NCBI GenBank assembly: GCA_022561975.1
Contig: JADFQD010000004.1
Span: forward strand, 1-58,451
Direction of reading: 5' to 3'
Length of the DNA: 58,451 bases
DNA from: Acidobacteriota bacterium
Lineage (GTDB): Bacteria; Acidobacteriota; Thermoanaerobaculia; Multivoradales; JAHEKO01
Shown here: positions 52,871 through 58,451 of the stretch, one piece after another
Layout: each line of letters begins with the position of its first letter
How positions within the stretch are numbered: position 1 is the first letter of the stretch
Program-made: the position numbers and the translations under genes
Notes under the pieces: model-generated
The model's input: the letters and a program-made list of their open reading frames with translations, nothing else
Database searches by the model: none
What the model was told of the DNA's origin: nothing

Positions 52871-55018
52871 ATGGAGATGAAGCGACGCCGGGGCTCACTC
52901 CGGACGGCGTTCGCCTACCTGGCCGCCGTGGTCCTGTCCTGGCCGCTCGAGTCAACGATTATCGTCCGCGATCCGGGAGGCCTCACGGCCGAGACCGCCG
53001 CGCTCATCCTGAGCGGCCAGCAGGGTGGCGACCTGGCCATAGAGGCGATCGCGGCGCCTCTGGCCTGGGCGAGCGGTTCCGTAACGGTGGGGTTGTTCGT
53101 TGAGGTCAACGGCTGCGATCTGATCTCCGGACAGCAGGAGGAGGAGCTTCGAGTCGAAATCCTCGTCTACGCCATCGCAGGTGAGGCCAACGTGCGCGGC
53201 TACGTCCTGCAGGCCTTCGAACTGGACCTCGGCCGGTACGGCGAGGCCTTGGCCGCGGGGGGTTTCAAGTTCAACGGGCAGCTGGATCTGCCGCCGGGAG
53301 ATTATTCGTTAGCGATCATGGTTCGGAGCCCAGGAGAGGCGACGCAGAGTCTGGGCCTGCGCCGCGTCGCGCTCTCGGTGCCAACACCGGACACCCAACC
53401 GGTGCTCCTTCAGCCTCGTTTCTCGGTGGCGGAAGGACTTTGGATCAATGGTTTTCAGGTTCTCGCGGCAGCGAAAGAGGGTGGCCTCTCGCGGGCTCGA
53501 CTGCAGGAAGCGGCCCGTTGGTCGGCGGCGAAGCCGCTCCTGCCGATCGGCGGTCGTGTCGAGGTCTTGCTCCCGGTATTCGGCCTGCCAGGATCTTTCC
53601 GGGATATTTCATTCGAGCTCCTCGATGGGCGAGGTCATGTTGTCGGGGAAGCAGAGTTCGAGGTCGAAGGGCCTGCCGAGGCCGCCGCGGGATGGATTGT
53701 TGATCGGGCTGTGCCGGCGTTCTTGACCGGGTCGTTCCAGCTCTCGGGCGAGCCGTCCGGCGTTCCGGCCGGTGAATACGTCATTCGTGCCAAGGCTCGA
53801 GGGCCGGCGGGGGAGCCGATCTACTCACCGGTGCTGCCGGTGATCGTTGCCGCCGAGAGCGACGAGCCGGGGTCGTGGGCCACGGCGAATCGTCGTGAGC
53901 AGGTTCCCGCGCCGATCGGCAACCCCGAGTTGCCGACCCGGACGCGACGCACCAAGGTACAGGCGAAAGACGTCGAACTCTTGAAGCGTCGATATGCGGC
54001 GATTCTGGATCTCAGTACCGGCGACGACCGCGCCGGTGCCGCCAGCGCCCTGCGACTTTTCGAGCAGGAGGCGGTTGCCGAATTCGGCGAGCGAGGCATC
54101 CCTTCTCTGGTCGCAGCCGAGATGGGCCTGATCAAGGCGCTGGGCAAGGAGTCCCCTGACTCGCTGGTGCCGGTCGCTCGACTCCATCACCAGGCCTATC
54201 GGGAACATCGCTCCAGCAGGGCGTTTCTGCTCGCCACCCATGCGCGCAACCTCGCGCTCGCCATTGTCGAACTCTACATCGCCGGTGGTACCACCGAGGA
54301 GTCGGCGCGGTTCATGGTCCTGCGGCACAAAGAATCGCGCGGGTTGGTGGGATCGCGGTTGCTCGCGAGCTTCGGCGGCGATCTGCAGCGAGGCGGACTG
54401 CGCCGATTCAGCGAGCGGCTGTTCCGCCGGGCTCTCGAGTGCGATGACACGAACGAGGCCGCTTTGCTCGGTATGGGAGCCAGCTTCGAGAAGTACAGCG
54501 AGTACGCGGAGGCGGTGAGCTACTTCGAGAGGCTGGTTGCGGCGCAGCCGCAAAGTGGTGAAGGCCGCTTGCGTCTGGGAATCAACCAGAGGCGATTGGG
54601 TCGAAAGGCCAAAGCCCGAAAGCAGCTGGAACGGGTCATCAAGGGCAACTACCTACGCTGGGTGCAGTCGCTGGCCTATCAAGAGCTCGCCCAGATGGAT
54701 CTCGAGGCCGGAGATTTGAAACGGTCCGCGGATCTTCTCGAGCGGGGCTTGGAGCGCTTTCCGAACGAACCGAAGTTCTATCTGCAGCTGGCCTACCTGC
54801 GCAACGCCGCGGGTGAGCCTTGGCGCGCCCAGGCCGAGCTGGATCGGCTGAGCCGGGTGCGAGAGCCGGACTCGGAGGACTCGCCACGCTACACCTACAG
54901 CAACTGGCCTGCCGATGCGCTGGACCGCGCCTGGGACCAGACCGACGAAGACGTCGACTCCCGGCTCGAGGCTCTGGCCGCGGTATTAGCGGCGGCCGCG
55001 GAGGGCTTTGCGCCTTGA
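52871..55018 (+). CDS. Secreted TPR-containing protein of unknown function
   Basis: N-terminal signal-like region; C-terminal TPRs (LLGMGASFEKYSEYAEAVSYFERLVAAQPQSGEGRLRLGINQRRLGRKAKARKQLERVIKG). Confidence 0.7.
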   Translation: MEMKRRRGSLRTAFAYLAAVVLSWPLESTIIVRDPGGLTAETAALILSGQQGGDLAIEAIAAPLAWASGSVTVGLFVEVNGCDLISGQQEEELRVEILVYAIAGEANVRGYVLQAFELDLGRYGEALAAGGFKFNGQLDLPPGDYSLAIMVRSPGEATQSLGLRRVALSVPTPDTQPVLLQPRFSVAEGLWINGFQVLAAAKEGGLSRARLQEAARWSAAKPLLPIGGRVEVLLPVFGLPGSFRDISFELLDGRGHVVGEAEFEVEGPAEAAAGWIVDRAVPAFLTGSFQLSGEPSGVPAGEYVIRAKARGPAGEPIYSPVLPVIVAAESDEPGSWATANRREQVPAPIGNPELPTRTRRTKVQAKDVELLKRRYAAILDLSTGDDRAGAASALRLFEQEAVAEFGERGIPSLVAAEMGLIKALGKESPDSLVPVARLHHQAYREHRSSRAFLLATHARNLALAIVELYIAGGTTEESARFMVLRHKESRGLVGSRLLASFGGDLQRGGLRRFSERLFRRALECDDTNEAALLGMGASFEKYSEYAEAVSYFERLVAAQPQSGEGRLRLGINQRRLGRKAKARKQLERVIKGNYLRWVQSLAYQELAQMDLEAGDLKRSADLLERGLERFPNEPKFYLQLAYLRNAAGEPWRAQAELDRLSRVREPDSEDSPRYTYSNWPADALDRAWDQTDEDVDSRLEALAAVLAAAAEGFAP

Positions 55019-56229
55019 GCCGCTCCGCTGCGGGCGCTCTAGCGCTGTTTCTGCTGGTTTGCGGGGGTGGGCGTGCGGCGGCCATGGAGGTGGTGATCTC
55101 CCGGCCGGAGCTGGGAGTCCCGATCTTCGGCAAGGTCGACGTGAGGGTCGAGGTCTATCCTGCTTCCGCAGAAGTCGATCGCGTCGAGCTCTTTCTGGAC
55201 GGAGAGTTCATCGGGGCGGCCACCGGCTCATCGCCCTTCGTGATCTCGATCGACGTCGGTGAGGAGAATAGGGCTCATGAGATCCTGGCGGTCGCGTACG
55301 CGGCCTCGGGTGACAGCGTTCACTCGAGTCTGCAGACGCCACCGATTCACGTCGACGGCGAGTTCAAGGTCGAGCTGCAGCAGTTGTACGTGACGCCGGA
55401 GTTCGAGGGCGGCGCTCAGGCTCTGACGCGAGCGGATTTCGAGATCTATGATCGCGATGTTCGCCAGGAGATCGTCACCTTCGAGCGCGGCGATGTACCG
55501 TTCACGGCCGTGCTCTTGGTGGATTCCAGCCGTAGCATGATCGGCGGGCCGCTGCGCACCGCGCTCCACGGCGCCCGGGTCTTTTTCGACGGCATGAAGG
55601 CCCTCGATGAGGCCAAGCTGCTTTTGTTTTCCGATCGGATTCTCTATGAAACCCCGTTTACCAGTTTCTCGAGCGTGCTCTCGCTCGGGCTCTCACAGGT
55701 GAAGGCTGCGGGGGGTACGGCGATCAACGACTATCTCTATCTGGGGATCGAAAGAGTCCAAGCGAGGCAGGGGCGCAGAGTCGTTGTGTTGCTCTCCGAC
55801 GGCATCGACGTGACCAGCGTGCTGCGCATGGAGCAGGTGCGCCAGGCGATTCGCATGAACCAGGCGGTTCTCTACTGGATCGTGCCGCCGTTGGGCGAGG
55901 GCGGTGGCGGCGCCGGACATCGCTCGGCCTGGCGCGATCCCGAGGAGCACGAGAGGCAACGCGAGCTGCTCGCGCAAACCGTGCTCGAAAGCGGCGGCCG
56001 GATCGTCGAACTCGAAAGTCTGGAGCAAACCTCGGGGGCTTTCGAGACCGTGTTGCAGGAGTTGCGGGGCCAGTACGTGCTGGGCTACTACCCTCCGGTG
56101 ACCGGCCGAGCCGGGACCTGGCACCCGACCGAAGTCAGGACCCGAGGCGGCCGGTTGAAGATTCGAAGCCGAGTCGGCTACTATGAGCGTCCTCAGGAAT
56201 TCACGTCCCGGGACTCTCGACAGCCGTGA
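55015..56229 (+). CDS. VWFA-related acidobacterial-type domain protein (TIGR03436-like), probable TTG start
   Basis: LYVTPEFEGGAQALTRADFEIYDRDVRQEIVTFERGDVPFTAVLLVDSSRSMIGGPL; VVVLLSDGIDVTSVL; YVLGYYPP; start overlaps upstream stop. Confidence 0.85.
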   Translation: MSRSAAGALALFLLVCGGGRAAAMEVVISRPELGVPIFGKVDVRVEVYPASAEVDRVELFLDGEFIGAATGSSPFVISIDVGEENRAHEILAVAYAASGDSVHSSLQTPPIHVDGEFKVELQQLYVTPEFEGGAQALTRADFEIYDRDVRQEIVTFERGDVPFTAVLLVDSSRSMIGGPLRTALHGARVFFDGMKALDEAKLLLFSDRILYETPFTSFSSVLSLGLSQVKAAGGTAINDYLYLGIERVQARQGRRVVVLLSDGIDVTSVLRMEQVRQAIRMNQAVLYWIVPPLGEGGGGAGHRSAWRDPEEHERQRELLAQTVLESGGRIVELESLEQTSGAFETVLQELRGQYVLGYYPPVTGRAGTWHPTEVRTRGGRLKIRSRVGYYERPQEFTSRDSRQP

Positions 56230-56255
56230 GCCGGGGCGCGACAGGAGAAAGATCG

Positions 56256-57524
56256 ATGAACGCAACAAGCAGGGCGATGCTTTGTGCTTTGGTCGCGTCG
56301 GTGCTTTGCACGGGTGCGCTTTTGGCGGGAGCCGAAGGCCGTATCTCGGGCCGGGTCCTGGACGCCAGCGGTGATCCGATGCAGGGAGTTGAGGTCGTGC
56401 TGGTCAGCCCACAGACCGGAGGAGAGCAGAGCAAGACCACCGACAAGAAGGGCAAGGTGGTTTTTCTGGTCCTCGATGCGACCGCGCGCTACGCGGTCAG
56501 GATCACGAAGGAGGGCTATCAACCGATTCAAGAACGCATCCGTCCGGTCGTCGGAAGCACCCTACGCAAGGAATGGAAGCTGGTACCTGTGTCGCCGTCC
56601 GGTGGCGGGGGTGGGGGAGTCGTGGAGGGCGGAGAGGTTCGCGGCAAGGCGGGTGCCATCAGGCTTTACAACGCCGGCGCTACCGCCAGCAACGAGGGCG
56701 ACCGTGCCACCGCCATCGAAAAGTTCCGAGAGGCGATCGAGGTGGATCCCGGGTTCGTTCCCGGACACCAGGCGCTACTCGGTCTCTACATCCAGGCGCG
56801 CGATCACACCAACGCGCTGGCGGTCGCCGAGAAGTTGCTCGACCTTGCCCCCACCGACACCACGGCCCTCGGGGCTCGCTACGACGCGTTGGTCGAGTTG
56901 CAGCGGAGCGAGGAGGCCGAGGCCGCCCTCGAGGGGATGATTCTGTCGGCTCCCGGGCCGGCCGCCGCCATTCGGCTATTCAATCGAGGAGCCACCTCGC
57001 TTCGAGAGAGCAAGGTCGAGGAGGCGATCCCGGATCTGAAGAGGGCGTTGGCAATGGACCCGAATCTGGCGGTTGCCCGGTCGGCCTTGGCCAAGGTCTA
57101 TCTGAACCGGAAGGAGTATCGGCTGGCGGCTGACAACGCCCGGATTCTCAGCGATTCGAACCCGGAGGATGCGGTGGCCCTATCGATCCTCTACGATGCC
57201 TTCAAGGGTCTCGGAGAAGCGGAGAAGGCCGAAGAGGCGTTCGCCGCCCTGGAGAAGATCAGCCCGGAAAGGGCGGCCGAGGCCTTCTACCGTCAGGGCG
57301 TGGCTCTCCTCGACCAGGCCAGGCACCGAGACGCCCTGGCTTCTTTCGAGAGGGTTCTGGCGTCGTATCCCGGGCACCTGAGGGTCCACTACATGTTGGG
57401 TTTGTGTTACCTGAATACCGGCGATATGGCACTGGCGAAGACTTCTCTCCGGAAGTTCCTGGGGCTCGCCCCGGACGACCGGGACGCCCCGAGTGCCAGA
57501 GAAATGCTCGCCGCCCTGGAGTAG
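56256..57524 (+). CDS. Carboxypeptidase-regulatory-like domain plus TPR protein
   Basis: GRISGRVLDASGDPMQGVEVVLVSPQTGG...; TPR (ATAIEKFREAIEVDPGFVPGHQALLGLYIQA); AGGAGAAAG upstream of ATG 56256. Confidence 0.85.
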   Translation: MNATSRAMLCALVASVLCTGALLAGAEGRISGRVLDASGDPMQGVEVVLVSPQTGGEQSKTTDKKGKVVFLVLDATARYAVRITKEGYQPIQERIRPVVGSTLRKEWKLVPVSPSGGGGGGVVEGGEVRGKAGAIRLYNAGATASNEGDRATAIEKFREAIEVDPGFVPGHQALLGLYIQARDHTNALAVAEKLLDLAPTDTTALGARYDALVELQRSEEAEAALEGMILSAPGPAAAIRLFNRGATSLRESKVEEAIPDLKRALAMDPNLAVARSALAKVYLNRKEYRLAADNARILSDSNPEDAVALSILYDAFKGLGEAEKAEEAFAALEKISPERAAEAFYRQGVALLDQARHRDALASFERVLASYPGHLRVHYMLGLCYLNTGDMALAKTSLRKFLGLAPDDRDAPSAREMLAALE

Positions 57525-57810
57525 TTGCGAAAGAGTCAAAGCTTTGGATTCAAACCCCTGAATAACATTCGGAATCTCGGTCCGGCTTAGAATGTTCGAG
57601 AGGCATGTAAGTGCTTTGTTTTCAGGGCTGTACGTCCAGTTTTTGCGACCCGGAGAAGGTCTCGAAAAAGGCGGCATCGGCCTTGCACATTCCGGTGCCA
57701 TTGAGTGAGACCATTGAGTGAGAGTCGATCAACCGATTTGCAGCCCACAGCTTCGCGGGCTGCCTGTGAAAGAAGCCAAAAGCAATCGACGACCAACAAC
57801 CAAAGGAGTG

Positions 57811-58451
57811 ATGAGTATGTCGAGACGATTTGTCAACGTGGGCCTCGCCCTGCTGCTGGGAGTGGCTCTGACCCTTCCGGCGTTCGCGCAGGGGGTCCAA
57901 ACCGCAACCCTCAACGGGACGGTCAAGGCCAATGACGGCTCGGTGCTTCCCGGCGTTACCGTCACCGCGACCTCCCCGTCCTTGCAGGGCAGTCGCACGG
58001 TCATCAGCGGCGGCACCGGTTCGGGCAAGACGACGCTGCTGAATACCTTGTCCAGCTTCATCCCCGGCGATCAGCGAGTGATCACCATCGAGGATGCTGC
58101 GGAATTGCAATTGCAGCAGGAGCACGTGCTGCGGCTGGAGACGCGCCCAGCCAACATCGAGGGCAAGGGCCGCATCGACGCCACCGATCTGGTCAAGAAC
58201 GCGCTGAGAATGCGACCGGACCGGATCATCATTGGCGAATGCCGCGGCTCTGAGGCGCTTGACATGTTACAGGCGATGAACACCGGCCACGAGGGTTCAA
58301 TGACGACCATTCACGCCAACTCGCCCCGCGACGCCGTCTCCCGACTGGAAACGATGATTGCCATGGGGGGGGTCGAGCTGCCGGTCAAGGCGCTCAGGCA
58401 GCAGTTCGCGGCAGCGGTCGATCTGATCATACAAGTCAACCGCTTGCAGGG
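57811..58451 (+). CDS. Partial ORF: carboxypeptidase-regulatory-like N-terminus joined in frame to CpaF/TadA secretion ATPase core (runs off window)
   Basis: [64 protein letters not shown] | [56 protein letters not shown]...[53 protein letters not shown]; absent from ORF track because no stop in window. Confidence 0.85.
   Translation, partial: MSMSRRFVNVGLALLLGVALTLPAFAQGVQTATLNGTVKANDGSVLPGVTVTATSPSLQGSRTVISGGTGSGKTTLLNTLSSFIPGDQRVITIEDAAELQLQQEHVLRLETRPANIEGKGRIDATDLVKNALRMRPDRIIIGECRGSEALDMLQAMNTGHEGSMTTIHANSPRDAVSRLETMIAMGGVELPVKALRQQFAAAVDLIIQVNRLQ

Overview
High-GC bacterial window, probably from an Acidobacteriota-like genome or metagenome contig. The taxonomic guess rests on VWFA-related 'acidobacterial' proteins, a CRTAC1/ASPIC-UnbV protein and several sulfatase-like proteins; it is inference. 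Most of the window is ordinary chromosome: vapBC-like toxin-antitoxin, lipid kinase, lysine catabolism (ALDH7-like plus lysine 6-aminotransferase), GAF-GGDEF protein, a complete moxR/Bat-type operon, rsmA, ftsK, fmt-rsmB, moaC, serA-ddl, purB, rlpA, NlpC/P60, arginine deiminase plus ornithine carbamoyltransferase, and folP/pabBC. The most unusual items are: (1) an S8 subtilase ending in ten perfect (DGFLWS) hexapeptide repeats whose codons have diverged, followed by a 70-aa ORF that also contains GFLWTD; (2) an SCO1/SenC-like domain fused to an FG-GAP/VCBS-ASPIC/UnbV protein; (3) an in-frame join at the window end between a carboxypeptidase-regulatory-like N-terminus and the CpaF/TadA ATPase core, most likely an assembly chimera; (4) several REP-like inverted repeats, including a 64-bp near-perfect palindrome and a 67-bp tandem repeat with a GGGGACACC hairpin; (5) a Ser/Thr kinase with a zinc-ribbon tail; (6) a FolK truncated to its C-terminal part and joined to FolP. 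I saw no rRNA, tRNA, CRISPR array or transposase by eye, but I could not run dedicated searches.
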